64,000 nucleotides of DNA from Nocardioides sp. QY071 (GCF_029961765.1 NZ_CP124681.1:5270001-5334000), one strand, 5' to 3'. Shown: positions 51,804 to 61,599, numbered from the stretch's first letter. A program made the numbers and translations. The notes: generated by a model from the sequence alone, not told the origin.

Positions 51804-51825
51804 TGCTAATACGGAACGTAGCACA
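51804..51825. promoter_or_regulatory. TetR-type dyad
   Basis: GTGCTA and TAGCAC (inverted, ten-base spacer: GTGCTAatacggaacgTAGCAC); a third half site GTGCTA follows at 51829-51834. It lies between the membrane-protein and TetR genes and so could regulate both. Confidence 0.55.
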
Positions 51826-51844
51826 GCCGTGCTAACGTCCGGTC

Positions 51845-52441
51845 ATGCCGCGCACCATCGACCACGACCAGCGGCGGCAGCGGATCGGTGAGGCGGTGTG
51901 GCGGCTGGTCCTGCGCGAAGGCGTGGGAGCGGTGTCGCTGCGGACCGTGGCGGCCGAGGCCGACCTCGTGCTGGGCTCGCTGCGGCACAGCTTCCCGACC
52001 AAGGCCGAGCTGCTGGCATTCGCGATGCGACTGGCCCACGAGCGCGCCGCCGCGCGGATCGGCCGGCACGCCGGGATCACCGACCCTCGCCGCCGTACCG
52101 TCGCCTGCCTGCGCGAGCTGCTCCCCCTCGACGACGAGCGGACCGTCGAGATGCGCGTCCACCTCGCCCTCATGGCCGAGGGACCGCGCCACCCGGAGCT
52201 GACCGCGCTCGCCGACGACGCGCATGAGGCCATCCGCGGGCTGTGCCTACGCCTGCTCGCCGACCTCCGCGACGCCGGTCGGGTCGCCCCCGACCGGCAC
52301 CTCGGCCGCGAGACCACCGCCCTGCACGCCCTCGTCGACGGACTCGCCCTGCACGCCATGCGCGACCCGCGGCGGCGTCGGTCCGCCACTCGCGCTCTGG
52401 ACGACCATCTCGACGCGTTGGCCCGACCCGGCTCGAAATGA
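51845..52441 (+). CDS. TetR/AcrR-family regulator
   Basis: 198 residues. HTH about 30-50 (GAVSLRTVAAEADLVLGSLRHSF), then a helical effector domain. TAACGT plus six bases precedes the ATG. The dyad just upstream suggests autoregulation and control of the divergent membrane-protein gene. Confidence 0.88.
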   Translation: MPRTIDHDQRRQRIGEAVWRLVLREGVGAVSLRTVAAEADLVLGSLRHSFPTKAELLAFAMRLAHERAAARIGRHAGITDPRRRTVACLRELLPLDDERTVEMRVHLALMAEGPRHPELTALADDAHEAIRGLCLRLLADLRDAGRVAPDRHLGRETTALHALVDGLALHAMRDPRRRRSATRALDDHLDALARPGSK

Positions 52442-52453
52442 CGTCCTGAACCC

Positions 52454-52676
52454 GTCGACCCGGCAGAAAGTGTTCCGCAACCGACGTCGACCCGGCAGAA
52501 GGTGGTCCGCAACCGACGTCGACCCGGCAGAAGGTGGTCCGCAACCGGCATTGACCCGGACGGCTTCTGCCGGGTCGGCGCGATTCCCGGGCCACTTTGT
52601 GCCGGGTCGGCGCGATTTCCGGGCCACTCTGCGCCGGGTCGGCGAGAAGTCAGGGCCAGCTTGTGCCGGGTCGGCG
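52454..52676. repeat. Head-to-head array of 32-bp repeats
   Basis: Three direct 32-base copies (52454, 52486, 52518; GTCGACCCGGCAGAAGGTGG type) and a partial fourth run toward the middle, then three and a half copies in the opposite direction (52568, 52600, 52632, 52664; TGCCGGGTCGGCGCGATT type). Both halves share the core GACCCGGCA-AAAGTGG-CCG. Units touch with no spacers. It fills the gap between convergent genes and has no gene. Confidence 0.85.
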
Positions 52677-53366
52677 TCAGAGGAGTCCGTCGGGCAGCTC
52701 GGCCCCCGCCTCGAAGAGGGCGACCAGCCGCTGGGCCCGGGCCGCGGCATCGACGACGAGCTCGACGTCGTCGGCAAGGTCGGCGGACACCGGCGGGTGT
52801 CCGGGGGCGCCAGGGGCCGGGGCGGTCCGGGCGTGCAGGTCGGCGAGCAGGTCGTCGCGCTCCACGCCACGCAGCCCGAGGAGCACCAGCGGGTCGGTGT
52901 CGACCAGCCAGCCCGCCTGGATCAGCACCGCGATGGCGTGCGGGCAGGGGTCGAGGTAGTGGGGGCAGGTGCAGGTCGCGGTCAGCTCGCCGCCGTACGG
53001 CAACAGCTCGACGCCGACCTCCTCGGCGTGCTCGACGAGGTCGTGGGGCAGGTTGCCGCCGAGCAGCTCCGCGATCCGTCCGGCCTCGGCCGCGACCGCC
53101 TCGACGAGCGCGGTGCGCGCGGAGGCCTCGAGCACGGGAAGGAGGACCTGGACGGTCCAGGCGTCGTCGCCGTCACGGCAGGCCGCGAGCAGTCCGCCCG
53201 GCTCGACGCTGATCGCGCCGACGTCGCCACGGCGGGCGTGGGTGCGGCCACGGCGCAGCTCCGCCTCGGAGTACGCCGCCTCCTCGACCGCACGCTGCCA
53301 GGCCTTGCCCCACCACGAGCGGACGCCGCGCGTGGGCTGACTCTGCCGGGTGAACGTGGTGCGCAT
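52677..53366 (-). CDS. SWIM zinc-finger protein
   Basis: 229 residues. The SWIM motif C-x-C-x(n)-C-x-H is in TCTCPHYLDPCPHAIAVL (about 130-147). The N-terminus RSWWGKAWQRAVEEAAYSEAELRRGR is the usual opening of the actinobacterial group paired with an SNF2 helicase. Downstream of the SNF2 gene by an overlap (TGATG). Probably guides or adjusts the helicase on DNA or RNA. Confidence 0.9.
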   Translation of the reverse strand: MRTTFTRQSQPTRGVRSWWGKAWQRAVEEAAYSEAELRRGRTHARRGDVGAISVEPGGLLAACRDGDDAWTVQVLLPVLEASARTALVEAVAAEAGRIAELLGGNLPHDLVEHAEEVGVELLPYGGELTATCTCPHYLDPCPHAIAVLIQAGWLVDTDPLVLLGLRGVERDDLLADLHARTAPAPGAPGHPPVSADLADDVELVVDAAARAQRLVALFEAGAELPDGLL

Positions 53367-56098
53367 CAGTCGCGCTCCTCAGCGGCAGCCGCTTCCCGCG
53401 CCTGGCGGCGCAGGGTCACCAGGTCGCGCAGCTCCTCGTTGCTCAGCTCGGTGAGCGCGGCGTCGCCGCGGGCCAGAACGGCATCGGCGAGCTGGCGCTT
53501 GCGGTCGAGCAGGCCCGCGACCCGCTCCTCGATCGTGCCGCGGGTGACCATCCGGTGCACCTGGACCGGCCGGGTCTGGCCGATCCGGTACGCGCGGTCG
53601 GTGGCCTGCTCCTCGACGGCGGGGTTCCACCAGCGGTCGAAGTGGACGACGTGGTCGGCGCGGGTCAGGTTGAGGCCGGTGCCACCGGCCTTCAGCGAGA
53701 GCAGGAACACCGGCACCTCGGCCGCCTGGAACCGGCGCACCATGTCCTCGCGCCGGTGGACGGGCGTGCCGCCGTGGAGGAACTGGTGGGGGACGCCGAT
53801 CGCGGTGAGGTGCTGCTCGACGAGGCGGGCCATCGCGACGTACTGCGTGAACACGAGGACCGCACCGTCCTCGGCGAGCACGGTGGCGACCAGCTCGTCG
53901 AGCAGCTCGAGCTTCTCGGAGCGGCCGGTGAGCCGGATCGCACCCGACTGCTTGAGGAACTGCGCCGGGTGGTTGCAGATCTGCTTGAGGCCGGTGAGCA
54001 GCGCCAGCACCAGACCGCGGCGGGTCTCCTCGTCGGCGCGCTCGATCCGCTCCATGGTGTCCTTGACGAACGCCTCGTAGAGGACGACCTGCTCCCGGGT
54101 CAGGCCGAGCAGGTGGTCGGTCTCCGTCTTCGGCGGCAGCTCCGGGGCGATGCCGGGATCGGACTTGCGGCGACGCAGCAGGAACGGGCCGATCAGGTCG
54201 GCGAACTGCCGGGCCTTCGTGGGCTCGGCACCCGACTCGATCGGCGCGCCCCACACCCGGCGGAACGCCTGACGGCTGCCCAGCAGGCCCGGGACGCACC
54301 AGTCGAGGATCGACCAGAGCTCGGTCAGGTCGTTCTCGACGGGCGTGCCGGTCAATGCCACCCGCGCCCGGCTGGGCACACGGCGCAGCGCCCGGGCGGT
54401 CGACGTACGGGAGTTCTTGACGTGCTGGGCCTCGTCGGCGACCACGAGGTCCCACCCGACCGCGGCGAGGGTGTCGGCGTCGCGGCGCAGGGTGCCGTAG
54501 GTGGTCAGCACGAAGCCTCCGTCGAGGTCGTCCAGGGAGCGCGAGCCACCGTGGAACCTGCGGACGGGTACGCCGGGTGCGAACCGCTCGACCTCGGCCT
54601 CCCAGTTGCCGAGGAGGCTGGCCGGGCAGACCACGAGCGTCGGCCCGCCCGACGACCGGCCCGACTCGAGGCGGTGCAGGTGCAGCGCGATCAGGGTGAT
54701 CGTCTTGCCGAGGCCCATGTCGTCGGCGAGGCAGGCGCCGAGGCCGAGCCCGGTCAGGTCGGCGAGCCAGGTCAGGCCGTGGCGCTGGTAGTCGCGCAGC
54801 CGGGCGGCGAGGCCCGCGGGCTCCGGGATCGGCGTGCGCGTCGCGGCGTCGAGGACCTGCTCACGGACCTTCAGCAGGCTGGCGCCGACGACGACCTCGG
54901 TCGTGGCGGGCTGCTCGTCGCCGGTGGTGGGGAGGTCCGTGACGCCGGTGAGCGCGGCGGCGAGGGCCTGGGCGCCGCTGGCCTTGCGGATCAGGCGCTT
55001 GCGGGCCCGGGCGGCAGTCGTCGGGTCGACGACGGTCCACGCGCCGCGCAGCTTGATCACCGGGCTGGCGGCCTGCGCCAGCTCGGCCATCTCGTCACTG
55101 GTCAGTGCCTCGCCGTGCAGCGAGATCTGCCACGAGAACGAGAACAGCCCCTCGGTCGAGAACGGGCTGTCCTGCAGCGGCAGCTCCTCACCGCGAGCCG
55201 GTCCGGTGCCCTCGCGGCGCCGGTCGAGGACCGCGCGCGTGGTCAGCTCGGGGCCGAGCGAACGCGGCCAGTGCACGTCGACCCGGGCGTCGCGCAGGGC
55301 GCCGACGCTGTCGAGCAGGCTGCCGATCTCGTCACCGTCGAGGCTCAGCTGGTCGGGTACGGCGAGCCCGAGCAGCCGGTCGAGCACCGGCCACGCATCG
55401 GCCGCCGCGCGCAGGGCGATGCTGGCGTGCACGCGGGCCCGGCTGCCGAAGCCGTGCTCGGCCGCGCCGGCGGTCCACAGCAGCGCGGCATCGCAGACGT
55501 GGAGCGGGTCGCGCTCATCGTGGACCTGGAGCACCACCCGGACCGTGCCGGCGACCAGCTCCTCCTCGTCGGCCTCGACCCGGAGCGAGACCCGCACCAG
55601 CTCCGGCAGCACGGCGTCGTCGCGCCGCTCGGCCATCCGTCGGCGTACCCGCTCGGCGAAGTGGTCGGGGGTGCGCTGGTCCTGCTGATCCTGAGGTTCC
55701 GCGGGTGCGGTGCGGCGCCCGGACGGGGCCGCGCGCGGCAGCGTGTCGGCGACCGCGTCGAGCATCCCGTGGACGAGCGCGTCGTCGACGTCGAACGAGC
55801 GGGCGAGCCGGTCGACCGCGTCCCGGTCGCGCGAGTCGAGCCGCCCGACCCGCCAGGCGCGACCGGCCTCGTCGGGCGCGACCTTGCCGGCGGCGACGAG
55901 ACGTAGCCCGAGCAGCGCCGCGCCGCTGAGCAGGCGGACGCTCGGGTGGGCGTCACCCGACCGCGACCGGCTCAGGACGGGCAGCGCCGCACTGACCGGC
56001 AGCGCGATCCGGCGGGCGCCGTCGGCATCGGTGAACTCGATCGTCGCGGGGTCCCCGGGCCGGAAGGTCGCGGGTCCGGAGACGGGAACGAAGCTCAC
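53366..56098 (-). CDS. SNF2-family helicase
   Basis: 910 residues. Long N-terminal region of unknown fold (1-440), then a Swi2/Snf2 motor: Walker A DDMGLGKTITL (about 455-466), DEAQH box (about 552) and the C-terminal ATPase motif TDRAYRIGQTRPVQVHRM (about 833-850). It is a translocase that moves along double-stranded DNA or remodels protein-DNA complexes; HepA-like. TAACGT plus six bases precedes the GTG at 56098. Operon with SWIM. Confidence 0.93.
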   Translation of the reverse strand: MSFVPVSGPATFRPGDPATIEFTDADGARRIALPVSAALPVLSRSRSGDAHPSVRLLSGAALLGLRLVAAGKVAPDEAGRAWRVGRLDSRDRDAVDRLARSFDVDDALVHGMLDAVADTLPRAAPSGRRTAPAEPQDQQDQRTPDHFAERVRRRMAERRDDAVLPELVRVSLRVEADEEELVAGTVRVVLQVHDERDPLHVCDAALLWTAGAAEHGFGSRARVHASIALRAAADAWPVLDRLLGLAVPDQLSLDGDEIGSLLDSVGALRDARVDVHWPRSLGPELTTRAVLDRRREGTGPARGEELPLQDSPFSTEGLFSFSWQISLHGEALTSDEMAELAQAASPVIKLRGAWTVVDPTTAARARKRLIRKASGAQALAAALTGVTDLPTTGDEQPATTEVVVGASLLKVREQVLDAATRTPIPEPAGLAARLRDYQRHGLTWLADLTGLGLGACLADDMGLGKTITLIALHLHRLESGRSSGGPTLVVCPASLLGNWEAEVERFAPGVPVRRFHGGSRSLDDLDGGFVLTTYGTLRRDADTLAAVGWDLVVADEAQHVKNSRTSTARALRRVPSRARVALTGTPVENDLTELWSILDWCVPGLLGSRQAFRRVWGAPIESGAEPTKARQFADLIGPFLLRRRKSDPGIAPELPPKTETDHLLGLTREQVVLYEAFVKDTMERIERADEETRRGLVLALLTGLKQICNHPAQFLKQSGAIRLTGRSEKLELLDELVATVLAEDGAVLVFTQYVAMARLVEQHLTAIGVPHQFLHGGTPVHRREDMVRRFQAAEVPVFLLSLKAGGTGLNLTRADHVVHFDRWWNPAVEEQATDRAYRIGQTRPVQVHRMVTRGTIEERVAGLLDRKRQLADAVLARGDAALTELSNEELRDLVTLRRQAREAAAAEERD

Positions 56099-56144
56099 AT
56101 GGGGACGTTAACGGGTGGGGCCGACAGGAGGTTCCCGGCCGGGG

Positions 56145-57365
56145 TCAGCCCGCCGCGGGTGCCGTACGACGACCGCGCAGCCGCGCGAGGAACGCACCGC
56201 CGAGCAGCAGCACACCGCCGGCGACGGCGGTGGTCGCCGCCCACCAGGTCGGGTGCTCCGCGGCCAGCGCGATCGACGCGAGCGGCGCACCGAGGGCCGG
56301 CATCGCGATGGCGAGCACCGAGAACCCGGAATGGTTCGAGACCGCGGCGGCCAGCGCCCACAGCACGGCGAGGACCCCGCCGATCGCGACCACCCACCAC
56401 ACGTCGGACTCGTGGAAGCCACCGGAGATGCTGACGACCGTGGACGACGCCTCGGCGTCTCGGCCGCCGCCCAGCCCGCTCTCGAGCATCGGGCCCATCT
56501 CCCCGAAGATCCCGCCCAGGAACCGCAGCACCGCGAACGACGCGAGGGTGCCGAGGATCCCGACCAGGCCGAACGCCCCGACCACGACCCCGGACACCGC
56601 CCGGCTCGGCAGCGCCCAGCCGAGGACGGTGACGGCGACGACGAAGACCGCCACCAGCGCCGCGCCCGTGACCTGCGGGTGGTCGCTGCCGATGCTGTCG
56701 GCGAGGAGGTCGTCGAACGCGACGCCGTAGACGATGGCAAGGCCGAGGATCGCCACGACGACGAAGGCGGCGCGGCGCGCGGCGACGTACCCGACCACCG
56801 CGAGCGCGGTCATCACGCCACCGATGAGGTAGGCGACCCAGCTGTCATCACGGTCGAGCCCGATTCCGATCATCAGGCCGGTGGCGAGGATCCCGACCGT
56901 GCCGGGCCAGGTGACGACCTCCTCGCGTGCCCGACCGCCGACCCGCCGGCCCGCGAGCGAGCCGAGGACGGCGATCACCAGCAGCACGCCGGTGGCGCCG
57001 AGACCGACGCCGTACGTCGACCAGTCGAGCCCGTCGTCGCCGCTGCGGCTGCGGAACCCGGCGATGACCACGGCCGCACCGAGCAGGCCGGTGCCGAGAG
57101 CGACCACACCGGCCGTCGTACCGGCGCGGGTGGCGCGGGTCGGCATCCCGGGCTCGATCGGTCCCGGCACGCCGGTGCCGGCCACCGGCGGAGGCGGCTG
57201 GCCCGCGCCACGGTCGTCGGCGGCCGGGCCGTTCGCGTCGTCCGGGTCGGTCACGATCGCCGACGCCGGTGGACGGATGACGGTGTCGGGTGCCGTCGAC
57301 GCGGGCGGGGGCGGCCCGTCGGCGGGGTGCTCGGGGGTGCCGTTCGCGGGAGCGTCCTCGGTCAT
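56145..57365 (-). CDS. Polytopic membrane protein with disordered N-terminus
   Basis: 406 residues. Pro/Ala/Asp-rich cytosolic tail (about 1-80), then about nine hydrophobic segments (such as TAGVVALGTGLLGAAVVIAGF and AAFVVVAILGLAIVYGVAF). No family recognised with certainty; looks like DUF7937-type actinobacterial membrane proteins. TAGAGT plus seven bases precedes the ATG. Confidence 0.75.
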   Translation of the reverse strand: MTEDAPANGTPEHPADGPPPPASTAPDTVIRPPASAIVTDPDDANGPAADDRGAGQPPPPVAGTGVPGPIEPGMPTRATRAGTTAGVVALGTGLLGAAVVIAGFRSRSGDDGLDWSTYGVGLGATGVLLVIAVLGSLAGRRVGGRAREEVVTWPGTVGILATGLMIGIGLDRDDSWVAYLIGGVMTALAVVGYVAARRAAFVVVAILGLAIVYGVAFDDLLADSIGSDHPQVTGAALVAVFVVAVTVLGWALPSRAVSGVVVGAFGLVGILGTLASFAVLRFLGGIFGEMGPMLESGLGGGRDAEASSTVVSISGGFHESDVWWVVAIGGVLAVLWALAAAVSNHSGFSVLAIAMPALGAPLASIALAAEHPTWWAATTAVAGGVLLLGGAFLARLRGRRTAPAAG

Positions 57366-57417
57366 GCTTTCGACTCTATGACCGGGAGGCGCCGGATCGC
57401 GGGAGGCAGGCGTCGGT

Positions 57418-59538
57418 TCAGCCGCTCACCCCCAGCACCAGCGGGACGACGGCGGCCGCGCCCGCGGCGTGGAGCACCTCCGTCGCCAGCGTGACCGACC
57501 ACCCGGTGACCAGCCGGTCGTCGACGAGCAGCACTCGGCGGTCCTGCACGGCGGCCGGGTCGTCGAGCCGGAGCGCGCACCGGCGGCTGACGGCGGCGAC
57601 CCGCTGGGCGGAGTTGGTGGCGCCCCGGTCGGGCCCGACCGAGAGGTCGACGACGTCCCAGCGGCCAACGACCGGGACCTGCAGGAACCGGGACAGACCA
57701 CCAGCGAGGTCGGCGGTCAGCTGGGACTTGCGCTCGGACCCGGCGACCACGATCGCGTCGACCCGTGGCTGCCAGTCGTGGAGCATGGTCACCATCGCCC
57801 GCGCCAGCGAGTCGGGCACCGGACCGTCGGGGGCGTCGACCGCGAACAGGCCGCGCAGCGCGGCGCCGTGGCCGAGGTCGGTGAGCCGCGCGATGGCCCG
57901 CCCCTCCTCGGCGGGCTGCTTGATCCGCCCCGACCGGCTGACCCCGATCGCGGCGAGCCCGGTGGGCCACAGCTTGCGGGGCTCTATCGGCACACCGGGG
58001 CGGGCGATGCGGTCGGCGGCCTCCTCGACCGCCGCGGCGGACACCTCGGTCGAGAGGACGAGGCCGCCGCAGTTGTCACACCGGCCGCAGCGCCACTCCG
58101 GGTCGGCGAGCACGGCCGGGTCGTCGAGCTGGCGACGCAGGTAGCGCATCCGGCACTCGTCGCTGCGCAGGTAGTCGAGCATGGCCTGCTGCTCGGCCTG
58201 CCGCGCGGCGGCGACCCGCTCGTAGCGCTCCGCGTCGTAGGACCACGGCTGCCCGGTCGCCTCCCAGCCGCCCTTGACCCGGCGTACGGCACCGTCGACG
58301 TCGAGCACCTTGAGCATGGTCTCGAGCCGGTTGCGCGACAGGTCGACGCGCGGCTCGAGCGCGGCCGTGCTCAGCGCCCGGCCCTCCTCGGCCAGCACCG
58401 CGAGGGTCTCGCGGACCAGCTCCTCGCGCGGGAAGGCGAGCGAGGCGAAGTAGGCCCAGATGTCGCGGTCCTCGACGGCCGGCAGCAGCACCACCGTTGC
58501 GTCGTCGACCGTGCCACGGCCCGCGCGGCCGACCTGCTGGTAGTAGGCCACGGGACTGTTGGGCGCGCCGAGGTTGACCACGAACCCGAGCGCAGCGTCG
58601 AAGCCCATCCCGAGCGCACTGGTCGCCACCAGCGCCTTGACCTCGCCGTCGACCAGCGCCTGCTCCAACGCGAGCCGCTCGGTCTGCTCGGTCTGGCCGG
58701 AGTAGGCCGCCACCTGGTGCCCCCGCGAGCGCAGGTAGTCGGCGACCTCCTGGGTGGCCGCCACGGTCAGGCAGTAGACGATGCCGCTGCCGGGCTGCTC
58801 GGCGAGGTGGTCGGCCAGCCAGGCCAGGCGTTGCTCGGCCGTGGTCAGGCGCACCACGCCGAGGCGCAGGGACGCCCGGTCGAGGCTGCCGCGCAGCACC
58901 AGCGCGTCACCTCCCAGCTGCTCCGCGACGTCGTCGGTCACCCGCTGGTTGGCGGTGGCGGTGGTCGCGAGCACCGGGATGCCGTCGGGAAGCTCGCGCA
59001 ACAGGGTCCGGATGCGGCGGTAGTCGGGCCGGAAGTCGTGACCCCAGTCGGAGATGCAGTGCGCCTCGTCGACGACCAGAAGGCCGCAGGTCGCCGCGAG
59101 CCGGGGCAGCACCTCGTCACGGAAGCCCGGGTTGTTGAGCCGCTCGGGGCTGACCAGGAGCACATCGACCTCGCCCGCCGCGATCGCGCGGTGGACCTCG
59201 TCCCACTGCTCCATGTTGGTCGAGTTGACCGTCACCGCGCGGATCCCGGCCCGCTCCGCCGCGGCGATCTGGTTGCGCATCAGGGCCAGCAGCGGCGAGA
59301 TGATCACCGTCGGCCCGCTCCCCTGCTCGCGCAGCAGGAGGGTCGCCACGAAGTAGACCGCGGACTTGCCCCATCCGGTGCGCTGGACGACGAGGGCGCG
59401 CCGCCGGTCGACGACCAGCGCGGCGATCGCGGCCCACTGGTCGTCGTACAGCGTCGCGTCGGGGCGGCCGACCAGCGCACGGAGGTGCTCCTCCGCACGG
59501 GTGCGGACGGCGGCGTCGGTGGGGGCCTGGGTGTCCAT
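57418..59538 (-). CDS. RecQ-family helicase fused to phosphoribosyltransferase-like domain
   Basis: 706 residues. RecQ helicase: Walker A RTGWGKSAVY (about 50), DEAHCISDWGHDF (about 156-168), QVGRAGRG (about 348-355), RecQ-Ct zinc site CGRCDNCGG (about 483-491). After it, about 560-706, comes a PRTase-like domain with VLLVDDRLVTGWSVTLATEVL (about 668-688), where the acidic pair binds PRPP in true enzymes. Some RecQ homologues of actinobacteria have this fusion. Unwinds DNA; the added domain may bind a nucleotide. Confidence 0.9.
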   Translation of the reverse strand: MDTQAPTDAAVRTRAEEHLRALVGRPDATLYDDQWAAIAALVVDRRRALVVQRTGWGKSAVYFVATLLLREQGSGPTVIISPLLALMRNQIAAAERAGIRAVTVNSTNMEQWDEVHRAIAAGEVDVLLVSPERLNNPGFRDEVLPRLAATCGLLVVDEAHCISDWGHDFRPDYRRIRTLLRELPDGIPVLATTATANQRVTDDVAEQLGGDALVLRGSLDRASLRLGVVRLTTAEQRLAWLADHLAEQPGSGIVYCLTVAATQEVADYLRSRGHQVAAYSGQTEQTERLALEQALVDGEVKALVATSALGMGFDAALGFVVNLGAPNSPVAYYQQVGRAGRGTVDDATVVLLPAVEDRDIWAYFASLAFPREELVRETLAVLAEEGRALSTAALEPRVDLSRNRLETMLKVLDVDGAVRRVKGGWEATGQPWSYDAERYERVAAARQAEQQAMLDYLRSDECRMRYLRRQLDDPAVLADPEWRCGRCDNCGGLVLSTEVSAAAVEEAADRIARPGVPIEPRKLWPTGLAAIGVSRSGRIKQPAEEGRAIARLTDLGHGAALRGLFAVDAPDGPVPDSLARAMVTMLHDWQPRVDAIVVAGSERKSQLTADLAGGLSRFLQVPVVGRWDVVDLSVGPDRGATNSAQRVAAVSRRCALRLDDPAAVQDRRVLLVDDRLVTGWSVTLATEVLHAAGAAAVVPLVLGVSG

Positions 59539-59844
59539 GCCCCCGTGTCTACCAGCGGCGCCCGACACGTCGGCCCGAGCATCCACAGGGAGGTTCACCA
59601 CCCAGACCGGCAAGCGACCCTTGCGATCCGATCGGACACGGACTTCACCGTGATCGGGGAGGTGGCCGGGCTGCGCGGGCAGTCCCGGCTCGGCGGCTGA
59701 GATTCTTTACCGGCGATCCTGACGATTCCCGAGACGGTCCCACCACCGGCCCCGTAGAGTTCTACTCGCAGCCGCTGGTGACCCGAGACGCCAGCGGCTG
59801 CACCTATTTCCGGGCGGTCGTCCGGGGGAACCTTCCGGGCGGTC
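59539..59844. other. Gene-free stretch with a hairpin
   Basis: 306 bases without a convincing ORF. An 11-bp hairpin GCAGCCGCTGG / CCAGCGGCTGC (59768-59801) with a 12-base loop lies 12 bases after TAGAGT (59754), and CCGGGCGGTC occurs twice (about 59812 and 59838). A small RNA or a terminator for the convergent LuxR gene is possible; nothing more can be said. Confidence 0.45.
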
Positions 59845-61476
59845 TCAGGCCAGGGACCACCAGATCCGGGCCAGCTCGAAGCGCGACCCGGCGTTCCAGC
59901 GCAGCAGTACGTCGCCGACGTGCTTCTCGACGCCCTTGACCGAGATGCCGAGCTCGCCGGCGATCTGCGGATTGGTCCGACCGGCGGCGACGAGCGCGGC
60001 GACCTCGGCCTGCCGGGGGCTGAGGGTCGGCGCACCCGGGGGCGCCTGCGAGGGGAGGTCGTCACCGACGGCGGCGAGCAGCCCGACCCGGGTGGCGACG
60101 CCGAAGGCGCAGAGCACGCGGGACAGGTGGGTGCGGACCGTGCGGGGCGAGAGGAACAGGGAGGCCGCGATCTCCTCGACCTCCTGGCCGGCCAGGACCG
60201 CGCGGGCGACCTCGGCCTCGCGTGCGGAGAGGGCCGCCCAGCCGGCTCCGGCCACCGGGGGCAGTCGGCGACCGGAGCCGGCGAGGGCGACGCCCGCGGC
60301 GCGGCGCAGTGCCCCGAACCCGGTCCGGTCGCTCTCGGCGACGAGGGTGCGCAGGCCGCGGGACGCCGTACCGAGGTCGGCGGCGAGGATCCGGGCGCGG
60401 GCGAGCAGGATCTGGCCCTCGCCCGCCTCGACCCGGCGCTCGTCGGCGACGCAGCGTTCGATGCTCGCCGTCAGCAGGTCGATGGCGGTCACGGCGTCGC
60501 CGGCCTCGATCGCCACCCGGGCGCGGGCGCGCTGCACGGTCGGCTCGGTGATCGGGTGGGCAGCGAGGTCCGCCAGGGCGGCGAGCCAGGCCGCGACCGC
60601 GCCCCGGTCCTGCTCGAGGAGCGCGGCGTGGAGGAACATCTCGAAGCTGATCGCGCGGTCGATCAGCGTGCAGTGGCTGAGCGCCTCGTCGGAGCCGGCA
60701 CGGAAGGCGAGCGCAGCGGCCGTCGCCACGTCGTAGAGCGCGATCGCGCCGTACGACAGGAGTAGCAGCGCGCCGCGGTCGATGAAGTCGCGAGGCTCGG
60801 CGGGGACCTGCGCGGCGATCGCCTCCGCCACCCGGACGACCTCCTCGTCGCCGGCGTTGCCGCGCACGAGCACGGCCACCGACTCCACGACGGGCGCGAC
60901 GCGCGAGCCGGCGACGACGGAGGCACGCATGGGTGCGAGCAGGGCGTCGGCTGCCTCGATCCGGCCGGAGAAGGCGGCGATCCGGGCCTGGCAGATCCAC
61001 AGCACGGGTGCGAACGGGTGGCCCGTCCAGGACTCGCCGGCCGGCGGGCCGAGGGCGTCGACCTCCGCGGCGTCGCGGATCCGGGCACCGACGAGGGCCG
61101 CCTCCGCGGCGACGTACCGCACTGCCGACCACCAGCGCGACCCCGGCGTGTCGGCCGCCGCGAGCAGGTCGCGCAGGCCGGCCAGGTCGACGGGAGGTGC
61201 CGCCAGGTCGCCGCCCGCCGCGAGTGCGGCCGCCGCGCTGCACATCGCCCGGGTCGGGTCGTCCGCCGCCTCTCCGAGTCCGTACGACGCATGCCGGGTC
61301 GCGCCGGCGAAGTCGCCGAGCCAGAAGTCGGCGAGCGCGGCCAGCCCGTACGCCGCACCGCCGCCTCCACCGCCGCCCCCACCGGCTGCCGCGGCCAGGC
61401 AGGCTGCGCGCGCCACCTGCGGCGTCCCCTCCGCCAGGTGCCGGAGCACGTCGTCGAGCAGGGCGTCGCGGTCCAT
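59845..61476 (-). CDS. LuxR-type regulator with two HTH domains
   Basis: 543 residues. A long TPR/helical sensing part (1-400, with a run of nine Gly at about 32-40) and at the C-terminus two LuxR/GerE HTH domains in tandem: LSAREAEVARAVL... TVRTHLSRVL (about 411-470) and LSPRQAEVAALVAAGRTNPQIA... VEKHVGDVLLRW (about 483-540). One is usual. No ATPase domain is visible. Target unknown. Confidence 0.85.
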   Translation of the reverse strand: MDRDALLDDVLRHLAEGTPQVARAACLAAAAGGGGGGGGGAAYGLAALADFWLGDFAGATRHASYGLGEAADDPTRAMCSAAAALAAGGDLAAPPVDLAGLRDLLAAADTPGSRWWSAVRYVAAEAALVGARIRDAAEVDALGPPAGESWTGHPFAPVLWICQARIAAFSGRIEAADALLAPMRASVVAGSRVAPVVESVAVLVRGNAGDEEVVRVAEAIAAQVPAEPRDFIDRGALLLLSYGAIALYDVATAAALAFRAGSDEALSHCTLIDRAISFEMFLHAALLEQDRGAVAAWLAALADLAAHPITEPTVQRARARVAIEAGDAVTAIDLLTASIERCVADERRVEAGEGQILLARARILAADLGTASRGLRTLVAESDRTGFGALRRAAGVALAGSGRRLPPVAGAGWAALSAREAEVARAVLAGQEVEEIAASLFLSPRTVRTHLSRVLCAFGVATRVGLLAAVGDDLPSQAPPGAPTLSPRQAEVAALVAAGRTNPQIAGELGISVKGVEKHVGDVLLRWNAGSRFELARIWWSLA

Positions 61477-61599
61477 GACCCGAACGCTCCCACGGGCCGC
61501 ACCGCCGCACGGCCGGATCCGGGATTACGACCATTCCCTACCGACGCGGCCCCGCCCGGTCGGGAAGAGTCGGTCGCCGCGAGACACGGAGGTGACCGG

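Noticed and set aside
52454..52676. CRISPR array
   Set aside because: Repeats of 32 bases touch each other with no spacers and reverse direction half way; no cas gene is near.
59645..59700. Short ORF V-I-G-E-V-A-G-L-R-G at the start of the gap
   Set aside because: Sixteen codons with no promoter or ribosome site; not distinguishable from chance.
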